Shown here one piece after another: positions 1 through 5,634 of a DNA stretch of 9,491 bases. Source of the DNA: an uncultured Eubacteriales bacterium. GTDB lineage: Bacteria > Bacillota > Clostridia > UBA1381 > UBA9506. Position numbers and translations under genes: made by a program. Each line of letters begins with the position of its first letter. The stretch's first letter is position 1. The notes beneath the pieces are model-generated. The model searched no databases. It saw nothing but the letters and a program-made list of their open reading frames with translations, and was not told the DNA's origin. The DNA lies in assembly GCA_900545185.1 (NCBI GenBank), contig UQYH01000086.1, positions 1-9,491 on the forward strand, in the 5' to 3' direction.

Positions 1-32
1 CGCATTGGCAAGCGCTTCAGACTGATTTTCAG

Positions 33-152
33 CTATTTTGCCGGCGACCACATGTCGCTTTCCGTTTGCAGATGCATCATATGCGCAAAAACGCCGTTTT
101 TCGCAATCAGGTCATGCGGTGTGCCCTGCTCGCACACGGCACCGTCGTGATA
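33..152 (-). pseudogene. C-terminal remnant of an ABC exporter ATPase gene
   Basis: Read on the minus strand from about 152, this frame gives YHDGAVCEQGTPHDLIAKNG and then about 19 further residues to a TAG stop at 35-33. The pattern 'hydrophobic-DG-x-V-x-E-x-GTP-x-[DE]-LI-x-x-x-G-x-[FY]' is the characteristic tail of the nucleotide-binding domain in MsbA/BmrA-like exporters, just after the H-loop. No Walker A, signature or Walker B segment lies upstream. In this frame the sequence just before YHDG carries no ABC homology and soon meets a stop; the other frame reads a TetR protein. The piece is therefore a truncated, nonfunctional gene end. A TetR gene followed by ABC exporter genes is a common Firmicute arrangement, so I infer an internal deletion removed most of such an operon. 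The residues differ from the tails of both intact ABC proteins in this window, so it is not a recent copy of either. Confidence 0.7.
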
Positions 153-544
153 CGACCGGCAAAAACACGAAGAACGTCAGCACATCCGGCATGTAATGCA
201 GCATCTCTTGCATGCAGGTTTGCGAAAATTTCCCCATGTATTCGGGCTGTTCTTCCTCCGGCAGGCTGGCAAAACGATGCAAAGCGGCCTTGTAAACCGT
301 CATAATATGCGTATACGCTTCACAGACCAGCGCGCCGAACAGTTCCTCCTTACTGTTGTAATAACCGTAAATCGCCCCGGTTGTTGACCCCGGCTGCCTT
401 GACAATGCTGCGCAGGGACGCCGAAAGAAAACCCTTGTTCAAAATTTCTTCCTTTGCGGCGGCATGAATCTGCAAAAGGGCAGAAGCGCCTTCGTCTTGC
501 GGATTGGCTGTTTTGCTTTCTGTGTGTAATGACGCAGCTTCCAT
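153..544 (-). pseudogene. TetR-family transcriptional regulator, frameshifted and truncated
   Basis: The start is ATG at 544-542, with a strong GGGGAAGG ribosome site 7 nt upstream (559-552). Residues 1-53 read as a TetR N-terminus (KEEILNKGFLSASLRSIVKA, helix-turn-helix part 1) up to AAGV. The next part of the helix-turn-helix, TTGAIYGYYNSKEELFGALV, continues only in another frame. Removing one base near 381-388 (in the GTCAACAACC run, minus strand) joins the halves into the canonical AAGV-TTGAIYGYYNSKEELF. The ligand-binding domain then runs about 60 residues to around MLHYMPDVLTFFVF before merging with an ABC exporter tail; TetR proteins usually have about 190-220 residues. It is thus broken twice, by a frameshift in the DNA-binding motif and by loss of the C-terminal half. 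Its likely former role was autorepression and control of an adjacent efflux operon. A single-base sequencing error could explain the frameshift but not the fusion. Confidence 0.8.
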
Positions 545-593
545 ATCGGCACCTTCCCCTTTCGTGTCTGACCGCCTCGGTCGGGTTCTTTTT

Positions 594-618
594 GTGATAT
601 AACACTGTTATATATCAC
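594..618. promoter_or_regulatory. Palindromic operator, probable TetR-family autoregulatory site
   Basis: The core is a perfect inverted repeat, ATATAACA (597-604), one central base, TGTTATAT (606-613). Outer arms extend it to GTGATATAACA on the left and TGTTATATATCAC on the right, with a two-base offset. It lies just downstream of the -10 box of the minus-strand regulator promoter and upstream of its start codon, a classic position for autorepression. Part of the arm is repeated beside it as GTTATAT at 620-626, overlapping the -10 box. Assignment to the broken TetR gene is inferred from position and symmetry. Confidence 0.7.
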
Positions 619-624
619 CGTTAT

Positions 625-653
625 ATTATAATGCGGTTTTGTTTGTTGGTCAA
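625..653 (-). promoter_or_regulatory. Sigma-A-type promoter of the broken TetR gene
   Basis: On the minus strand a -35 box TTGACC (653-648) and a perfect -10 box TATAAT (630-625) are separated by exactly 17 bp. The predicted start of transcription falls at or inside the palindromic operator. The promoter looks undamaged although the gene it serves is not. Confidence 0.8.
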
Positions 654-712
654 GAGAAAATTTGAAAAAAGGAGAGAAAGCTTCGGCGCATTACGATTTA
701 ATGAAATGAGTA

Positions 713-741
713 TTGACATTAGCCGCCCGATTCGGTACAAT
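713..741 (+). promoter_or_regulatory. Sigma-A-type promoter of the secreted stalk-domain gene
   Basis: A perfect -35 box TTGACA (713-718) and a -10 box TACAAT (736-741) are separated by 17 bp. The start codon at 781 is about 33 nt downstream of the expected transcription start, leaving a short leader with a ribosome site. It diverges from the TetR promoter and does not overlap it. Confidence 0.8.
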
Positions 742-780
742 AAAAATAAGGAAATAACGAAACAGATGGGAGATTTGCAT

Positions 781-1233
781 ATGAAAACAACAAAAAGATG
801 GATAGCCGCCTGTCTTGCGGCGTTTATGCTGTGCACCGCCGCACCGTGCTTTGCCGAAGATGAGATTGCCGTAACCATAAACGGCAGCGCGATTTCATTC
901 GATGTGCCGCCGCAGATTATAGACGGCCGCACCATGGTACCCATGCGCAAAATTTTTGAACAATTGGGCGCAAGTGTAGATTGGATCGGTGAATTACAGC
1001 TGATTTTGGCCGTAAAGGGCAGTAAAATTATGGCTTTGGCCATCGGCTCTGACATGCTGAGCATAACAGACAATTTAACAAACGAAACCAAAACCGTTAC
1101 CTTGGATGTTGTGCCGCAGATTGTGGACGGCCGCACGCTGGTGCCTGTCCGCGCCATATCCCAGGCGCTTGATATGGACGTGGAATGGGACGCCGCGACC
1201 AGAACGGTACGGATCGGGGAATCGGCACAGTAA
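781..1233 (+). CDS. Small secreted protein with copper amine oxidase N-terminal-like (stalk) domain
   Basis: The protein has 150 residues. The open frame extends upstream to 631, but the start at 781 is chosen because it has GGGAGA 7 nt before it, follows a strong promoter, and opens a clear signal peptide: MKTTKR, a hydrophobic core, and probable signal peptidase I cleavage after CFA (residue 25). No lipobox or cell-wall anchor is seen. The mature part is one two-lobed Cu_amine_oxidN1-type domain (PF07833): PPQIIDGRTMVPMRKI at about 43-58 is echoed by VPQIVDGRTLVPVRAI at about 111-126, each followed by a 'lGa.V.W' turn (SVDW, DVEW). In Firmicutes this domain is usually a non-catalytic stalk on larger surface proteins; here it stands alone with no enzyme domain. 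The role is unknown beyond being exported. The gene has its own promoter and converges on the metallopeptidase gene with 18 bp between stops and no clear terminator. Confidence 0.85.
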   Translation: MKTTKRWIAACLAAFMLCTAAPCFAEDEIAVTINGSAISFDVPPQIIDGRTMVPMRKIFEQLGASVDWIGELQLILAVKGSKIMALAIGSDMLSITDNLTNETKTVTLDVVPQIVDGRTLVPVRAISQALDMDVEWDAATRTVRIGESAQ

Positions 1234-1251
1234 AAAACGGTGCGGTAGACT

Positions 1252-1827
1252 TTAGTATCTGCGGCGCATAAGCGCCTGCCCGTTTTGCTTCAGCCAGCCG
1301 TTCCACTTGTCATATTCGGGGAAAACGCGCCGCACCTCGGCGTAAAAACGCGATGAATGATTCATCTCCTTGCGGTGACACAGCTCGTGCACCACAACGC
1401 TGTCAATCACTTGGGGCGGCGCCAGCATCAGCAGGCAGTTAAAATTTAAGTTCCCCTGCGCCGAACAGCTGCCCCAGCGCGTTTTTTGACAGCGGATGGT
1501 AATGCGTCCGTACGTGACCCCCACCAGCGGCGCAAAATACGCCGCACGCTTCGGAATCTCCTCCGCGGCTCTCTTTGTCAGCGCGCGGATGGCTTCATCC
1601 GTCAGCCGCTCGGCGGCAGGCGGATTCTTTTTTTCTTGTTCAATTCGATATAAATGACTGCAAAGCCAGCTGCGGCGGCTTTCCACAAACGCCGCCAGTC
1701 GCGCCTCGCTTACGCCGTAGGGCGCGCGCAGCACAATGCGCCCGTCCCCTTTCATTTCAAGGCCGATGGTTCTGCGTCGGCCGCTTCGCACCAGCTCCAC
1801 CCAAAAGCCCGCTATTTGCTGCCGCAT
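1252..1827 (-). CDS. YgjP-like (DUF45/M48-type) zinc metallopeptidase
   Basis: The protein has 191 residues from ATG at 1827-1825. An in-frame GTG at 1836 and ATG at 1833 exist, but the ribosome site GGGGGAG (1842-1836) overlaps or crowds them and sits about 8 nt from 1827. Family hallmarks are TRWGSCSAQGNLNFN (about 116-130), then VVVHELCHRKEMNHSSRFY: HELCH at about 147-151 is the HExxH zinc motif with catalytic Glu, and His157 in 'MNHS' is the likely third ligand. The tail (FPEYDKWNGWLKQNG) also matches the family. No signal peptide or membrane segment is seen, so it is cytoplasmic. Family members are predicted metal-dependent hydrolases of poorly known substrate and are often found near type I restriction genes, as here. 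It starts 5 nt after the second ABC gene stops and its ribosome site lies within that gene's last codons, so translation is probably coupled. The length is somewhat short for the family. Confidence 0.88.
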   Translation of the reverse strand: MRQQIAGFWVELVRSGRRRTIGLEMKGDGRIVLRAPYGVSEARLAAFVESRRSWLCSHLYRIEQEKKNPPAAERLTDEAIRALTKRAAEEIPKRAAYFAPLVGVTYGRITIRCQKTRWGSCSAQGNLNFNCLLMLAPPQVIDSVVVHELCHRKEMNHSSRFYAEVRRVFPEYDKWNGWLKQNGQALMRRRY

Positions 1828-1832
1828 AATCA

Positions 1833-3584
1833 TCACTCCCCCGCAAACTGACTGTTATACAGCGTTGCGTAAAATCCGTTTTGCGACAACAGTGATTCGT
1901 GTGTGCCCTGCTCAATAATCTTGCCGTTTTTCATTACCAAAATCACATCCGCCTCTCGCGTGGTAGAAAGGCGATGCGCCACAATAAAGCTTGTTCGTCC
2001 CTGCATTAAGCGCGCAAAGGCCGATTGTATTTTCATCTCCGTACGCGTATCAATGGATGAGGTCGCCTCGTCCAAAATCAGCATGGGCGGCAGACAAAGC
2101 ATAACCCTGGCAATGCACAACAGCTGTTTTTGCCCGGCCGAAAGACTGTCACCGTTTTCGCTGATCACGGTTTGATACCCCTGCGGCAGCCGTTTAATAA
2201 ACGAATGTGCATGCGCCATTTTGGCCGCCTGCTCCACTTCTTCATCCGTGGCATCCGGTTTTCCGTAAGCAATGTTATCGCGCACCGTGCCCGATTGCAG
2301 CCAGGTATCCTGCAATACCATGCCGATGTTTTGGCGCAAGGAACGGCGCGTTACGTTGCGGATGTCCGTGTCGTTCATCAAAATAGCGCCGCCCGTTACG
2401 TCATAAAACCGCATAAGCAGGTTAATCAGCGTGGTTTTACCGCAGCCCGTGGGGCCGACAATGGCCACACGCTGACCCTTTTGCACGGTCAGAGAAAGGT
2501 TTTCAATCAGCGGCCGATCGGGCGTGTAGCTAAAGAATACATCATCAAACACAACGCGGCTGATGTCGGAAAGCACGGCCGCGTCCTTCGGCTCTTGCAC
2601 CTCCTCGGTTTCCTCTAACACCTCAAACACGCGGTGGATGGAGGCCATAGCGTTTTGCAGCTCTGTCACCACGCCGCTGATTTCGTTAAACGGCTTGGCA
2701 TATTGCGAAGCGTAGCTTAAAAACACGCTGAGCCGGCCGATGCTGAGACCGCCGCCCACCGAATATAGCGCCGATGCCAGCGTGACCACCGCATACACAA
2801 TGTTATTCACAAGCCGCGTACCGGGATTGGTTAAGCTGGAAAAAAACGTGGCGCGGAAGGCCGCTTCCTTCAGCCGACCATTCACCTCGTCAAAGTCTGC
2901 AACCGTTTCGTCTGCATGGGAATACGCCGTAATCACACGCTGACCGTCTATCACCTCATGAATCATGGCCGTTTCCTCACCGCGCACAACAGCCTGCTTC
3001 GTAAAATATTGATGCGTTTTTTTGGAAATCAGCGTAGCGGTAAAAAGTGAAAGCGGTGTCAGCAGCACCACCAAAAGCGATATAATAACATTATAATAAA
3101 ACATGATGCACAAAATGCCGATAATGGTAATCACCCCGGTAAACAGCTGAGAAAACCCCATCAGCATACCGTCCGAAAAGGTGTCCACATCACTGATCAC
3201 GCGCCCCAAAAGATCGCCGGAGGGGTGCGCATCCAGGTACGAAAGCGGCAGCTTGTGCAGTTTGGCGGTCAGCCTGCTGCGCAAATCGGCCGCAATGCGA
3301 TAGGTAATTGTATTGTTGCACACCGCCAGCAGCTGCTGGCTGACGGCACCGATCAGCGCCGTGACCGCCACACAGAGAATAAAGCGATACACGCCGTCAA
3401 ACAACACCTTTCCGGTGTCTGCCATGCAGTCTATGGCGCGGCCGCAGAAAATGGGAATTAAAAGCTGGCACACCGCGCCGACAGCCGCCAGTCCCAGGCT
3501 GCCTATAATGAAAAATATCTGCGGTCTTATGAATGCAAAAATTTTGGCTCTTTCCGCTTGCTTAAGCTGTTTTGTTTGTTTCAC
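1833..3584 (-). CDS. ABC exporter half-transporter, subunit with canonical Walker B (BmrD/TM288-like)
   Basis: The protein has 583 residues from GTG at 3584-3582, chosen over the longer frame because AGGTGA lies just upstream and it starts 1 nt after the preceding ABC gene's stop. The N-terminal half is a six-helix type I exporter membrane domain. In the ATPase domain, Walker A is GPTGCGKTT (about 377-385), the Q-loop is VLQDTWLQSG (Gln about 425), Walker B is MLILDEATSSID with catalytic Glu about 506, and the H-loop is VAHRLST (His about 537). The signature is LSAGQ (about 481-485), not LSGGQ. An altered signature here, paired with a defective Walker B in the partner, is the pattern of heterodimeric exporters such as BmrCD and TM287/288: this subunit supplies the catalytic Glu and His of the active site and the weak signature of the inactive one. 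The substrate is unknown; drugs, peptides or lipids are all possible. It lies between its partner and the metallopeptidase gene. Confidence 0.92.
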   Translation of the reverse strand: MKQTKQLKQAERAKIFAFIRPQIFFIIGSLGLAAVGAVCQLLIPIFCGRAIDCMADTGKVLFDGVYRFILCVAVTALIGAVSQQLLAVCNNTITYRIAADLRSRLTAKLHKLPLSYLDAHPSGDLLGRVISDVDTFSDGMLMGFSQLFTGVITIIGILCIMFYYNVIISLLVVLLTPLSLFTATLISKKTHQYFTKQAVVRGEETAMIHEVIDGQRVITAYSHADETVADFDEVNGRLKEAAFRATFFSSLTNPGTRLVNNIVYAVVTLASALYSVGGGLSIGRLSVFLSYASQYAKPFNEISGVVTELQNAMASIHRVFEVLEETEEVQEPKDAAVLSDISRVVFDDVFFSYTPDRPLIENLSLTVQKGQRVAIVGPTGCGKTTLINLLMRFYDVTGGAILMNDTDIRNVTRRSLRQNIGMVLQDTWLQSGTVRDNIAYGKPDATDEEVEQAAKMAHAHSFIKRLPQGYQTVISENGDSLSAGQKQLLCIARVMLCLPPMLILDEATSSIDTRTEMKIQSAFARLMQGRTSFIVAHRLSTTREADVILVMKNGKIIEQGTHESLLSQNGFYATLYNSQFAGE

Positions 3585-3585
3585 T

Positions 3586-5307
3586 TTACTCACCTGCCTT
3601 TTTGGTTGTACTTTCGTTAATCTCGCGATATACGCTGCAATTTTGCAGCAGCTCGTCATGTGTGCCGATGCCGGCCAATTGCCCGTCCTCCAGCACCAAA
3701 ATCGTATCGGCGCGGCGTATAGAGGCCGTCCGCTGACTGATGATAAATACCGTGGTTTTCTGCGGCAGCTGCTTCAGGGCGCGCCGCAGGGCTGCATCCG
3801 TTGCATAGTCAAGCGCCGAGGCGCTGTCGTCCAAAATTAAAATGTCCGGCTGTGCCACCAGGGCGCGCGCAATGGAAAGACGCTGTTTTTGGCCGCCCGA
3901 AAGGTTGCGGCCGCCCTGCTCCACCCCAGCATCCAAGCCGCCGGGCTTTTCCCTGACAAAGTCCGCGGCTTGCGCTAGGGTCAGCGCCTGCCAAAGCTCT
4001 TCATCCGTTGCATCCTTTTTACCGTATAAAAGATTGCTGCGGATGGTGCCCGAAAACAGCTGTGTTTTTTGCATCACCACATAAATTTTGCGGCGCAGGG
4101 CGTTTTGCTGCCAGCTATGAATCGGCTCTCCCTCTAAATAAACCGTGCCCTCCGTGGCATCGTAAAACCGCGCAATCAGACTGATTAAGGTACTTTTGCC
4201 GCTGCCCGTGCCGCCGATAATACCAATCGTTTCGCCTTTTTTTGCGGTAAAACTCACGCCTGAAAGCGCACTTTCGGCCGCCTGCGGATAGGTCAGCCCC
4301 ACGTTTTCAAAGCGCACGGCCTCGTGCGCACTGCTGCCGCAGGTGATATTGCCGAACTGCATATCGGGTGTCATATCCAAAACATCCCCGATGCGCCCCA
4401 TGCTGACAACCGCCTTGCTCAGCAGCACAATTAAATTGGCCAGCTTTAAAAGCTCGACCAAAATTTGCGAAAGGTAGTTGACCAGTGCAATCACATCACC
4501 GGACAGGAGCGTACCGCCGTCAACAAATTTTGCGCCGAACCACAAAATAAAGATAATGCCGCCGTTAATGACCACATATGTTAAGGGGTTTAAAAGCGCG
4601 CTGATACGGCCGACATGCTGCTGAATGGATTGCAGACGGCCGATTTCGCTTTCCATCCGCTGCTGCTCGCGCTCCTCTCCGCCAAAGGCACGCACCACGC
4701 GCACCCCGGCCAGATTCTCTTTAACTGAGGTTGTTACCCCGTCCAGCGCCTTTTGCTGCTTTTTGTATAAGGGATTCGTCATATACATAATGCCGAACAC
4801 AATACAAAACAAAACAAGAATAACCGCCGCAAACACCAGCGCCGTTTGCGCGTGGATGGCAAAGGCCATCACCATAGCGCCGAACACAATGAACGGACTG
4901 CGCAAAAACAGACGCAAAAACATATTTAAGCCGTTTTGCACCTGATTGACATCGGCCGTCATGCGCGTAATCAGCGTGGCCGTGCCGATGCCGTCCAGCG
5001 CGGCAAAGTCAAGCGTTTGAATGTGGGCAAGCAAATTGTGCCGCAGCTCTGTGGCCGTGCCGATGGCGGCCTTTGCCGCAAAATACTGCGCCGTAAAGCT
5101 GCACAAAAGCCCAACCACGGCCAAGGCCAGCAAAATGCAAAACCGCGTTATCACAAAATGTGCGTCGTGCGTTTGAATCCCCACGTTAATAATTTGCGCC
5201 ACCACCAGCGGCACAATTAAATCGAACGTGGCCTCCAGCATTTTAAACAGCGGTGCCAGCAGGCTTTCTTTTTTGTATTTTTTAAAAAACGGCAGCAGAT
5301 ATTTCAA
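3586..5307 (-). CDS. ABC exporter half-transporter, subunit with degenerate ATP site (BmrC/TM287-like)
   Basis: The protein has 573 residues from TTG at 5307-5305. A TTG at 5313 also fits, but the AGGAG site (5320-5316) is only 2 nt from it and 8 nt from 5307, and the resulting MKYLLPFFKKYKKE is the usual family start. It has a six-helix membrane domain with a classic opening (FKMLEATFDLIVPLVVAQII), then an ATPase domain: Walker A GGTGSGKST (about 365-373), Q-loop VVMQKTQLFSG (Gln about 413) and signature LSGGQ (about 469-473). Walker B is ILILDDSASALD, with Asp about 494 replacing the catalytic Glu. The switch loop is IISQRTAS, with Gln about 525 replacing His. Both substitutions are known in the non-hydrolytic site of BmrC/TM287-type subunits. 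It is the first gene of the exporter run. Its leader contains an inverted repeat and a short ORF, suggesting control before or during translation. The substrate cannot be read from sequence. Confidence 0.92.
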   Translation of the reverse strand: MKYLLPFFKKYKKESLLAPLFKMLEATFDLIVPLVVAQIINVGIQTHDAHFVITRFCILLALAVVGLLCSFTAQYFAAKAAIGTATELRHNLLAHIQTLDFAALDGIGTATLITRMTADVNQVQNGLNMFLRLFLRSPFIVFGAMVMAFAIHAQTALVFAAVILVLFCIVFGIMYMTNPLYKKQQKALDGVTTSVKENLAGVRVVRAFGGEEREQQRMESEIGRLQSIQQHVGRISALLNPLTYVVINGGIIFILWFGAKFVDGGTLLSGDVIALVNYLSQILVELLKLANLIVLLSKAVVSMGRIGDVLDMTPDMQFGNITCGSSAHEAVRFENVGLTYPQAAESALSGVSFTAKKGETIGIIGGTGSGKSTLISLIARFYDATEGTVYLEGEPIHSWQQNALRRKIYVVMQKTQLFSGTIRSNLLYGKKDATDEELWQALTLAQAADFVREKPGGLDAGVEQGGRNLSGGQKQRLSIARALVAQPDILILDDSASALDYATDAALRRALKQLPQKTTVFIISQRTASIRRADTILVLEDGQLAGIGTHDELLQNCSVYREINESTTKKAGE

Positions 5308-5309
5308 TG

Positions 5310-5381
5310 TCAACTCTCCTTATTTTCTTTGGTATGCTTTTCGGAACAACACATAGGTTGTTCCAAAAAAAATACGTACAT
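5310..5381 (-). other. Possible leader ORF upstream of the ABC exporter
   Basis: An open frame of 23 codons starts at ATG 5381-5379 and ends at TGA 5312-5310, two bases before the chosen TTG start of the first ABC gene. An internal ATG at 5354-5352 would give 14 residues (MCCSEKHTKENKES). Translation would run through both arms of the inverted repeat (or its distal arm, from the inner ATG) and over the exporter's own ribosome site. Neither ATG has a good Shine-Dalgarno sequence; only GGAA precedes the inner one. B. subtilis bmrCD is controlled by a translated leader peptide, bmrB, so the idea has precedent, but there is no similarity I can claim. Confidence 0.2.
5343..5364 (-). promoter_or_regulatory. 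Perfect inverted repeat in the ABC exporter leader
   Basis: The arms GGAACAAC (5343-5350) and GTTGTTCC (5357-5364) are perfectly complementary with a 6-base centre. The repeat sits 36 bp upstream of the exporter start codon. On the minus strand a run of eight T precedes it rather than follows it, and on the plus strand it is followed by A, so it is not an intrinsic terminator in either direction. A possible -10 box TACAAT lies at 5385-5380 on the minus strand, without a good -35 box. If that box is real, the repeat lies near the transcription start and could be an operator; otherwise it would form a hairpin in the leader RNA. Confidence 0.5.
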
Positions 5382-5419
5382 TGTAAAAAAGAACGCGAAA
5401 ACAGGTTTTGTGGGATAAA

Positions 5420-5501
5420 GGAACGGCAGCTGACAAGGTGAAGCCGTGTTTTTGCAAAAAACGCGGCGAACCAAAAGGCTTGCCGTGACGTAGGCCGTTC
5501 C
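5420..5501. repeat. Long-armed inverted repeat, part of an intergenic repeat block
   Basis: GGAACGGC (5420-5427) is exactly inverted as GCCGTTCC (5494-5501), with 66 bp between. The inner part is a mixed sequence with no convincing gene. The right end reads, on the minus strand, CTGTAGGGAACGGCCTACG. The block resembles non-coding repeat elements I associate with clostridial genomes, but that resemblance is recalled, not searched. Small open frames crossing it (for example 5320-5547, minus strand) have no ribosome site and read like translated repeat. Confidence 0.35.
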
Positions 5502-5506
5502 CTACA

Positions 5507-5552
5507 GGTGTTTTGTTTGCATTGCAAATACCAATGTTATTTTGCATACACC
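5507..5552. repeat. Nested inverted repeats between two repeat blocks
   Basis: GGTGT (5507-5511) and ACACC (5548-5552) bracket an AT-rich stretch. Inside is a perfect palindrome, TTTGCA (5516-5521), one base, TGCAAA (5523-5528), with TTTGCAT again at 5541-5547. I see no gene or promoter here. It may be the spacer between the two flanking elements or the centre of one larger element. Confidence 0.3.
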
Positions 5553-5560
5553 AACCTCGC

Positions 5561-5586
5561 GTAGGGGAGGGGCTCTACTCCTCCCG
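5561..5586. repeat. GTAGGGG...CCTCCCG intergenic hairpin
   Basis: GTAGGGGAGG opens the element and CCTCCCG closes it. GGGAGG (5565-5570) pairs with CCTCCC (5580-5585) around a 9-base loop. The form 'GTAGGGG-stem-loop-stem-CCCG' matches a hairpin type scattered between genes in many Oscillospirales genomes as I recall it; this is not verified here. There is no U-run on the minus strand after it, so it is a poor terminator for hsdS, which ends 49 bp upstream in that direction. Confidence 0.4.
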
Positions 5587-5634
5587 TTATATAAACATTT
5601 TCCTTTTGTTTGGGCGGAGCAAGCCCTATACCTG

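Noticed and set aside
621..1157. Minus-strand ORF of 178 codons opposite the secreted protein gene
   Set aside because: It is antisense to a gene with promoter, ribosome site, signal peptide and recognisable domain, and it has no start signals of its own.
1263..1276. GGCGC-ATAA-GCGCC hairpin as terminator of the secreted protein gene
   Set aside because: The stem has only five pairs, lies within the metallopeptidase coding end and is followed by TGCCCGTTTT, not a proper U-run.
5320..5547. Minus-strand ORF of 75 codons upstream of the ABC exporter
   Set aside because: It has no ribosome site and no family features, and it runs through the inverted-repeat block; it looks like translated repeat DNA.
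5613..5626. GGCGGAGCAAGCC region after hsdS as a terminator
   Set aside because: Only about four outer base pairs form, and on the minus strand it is followed by AAACAAAAGG.
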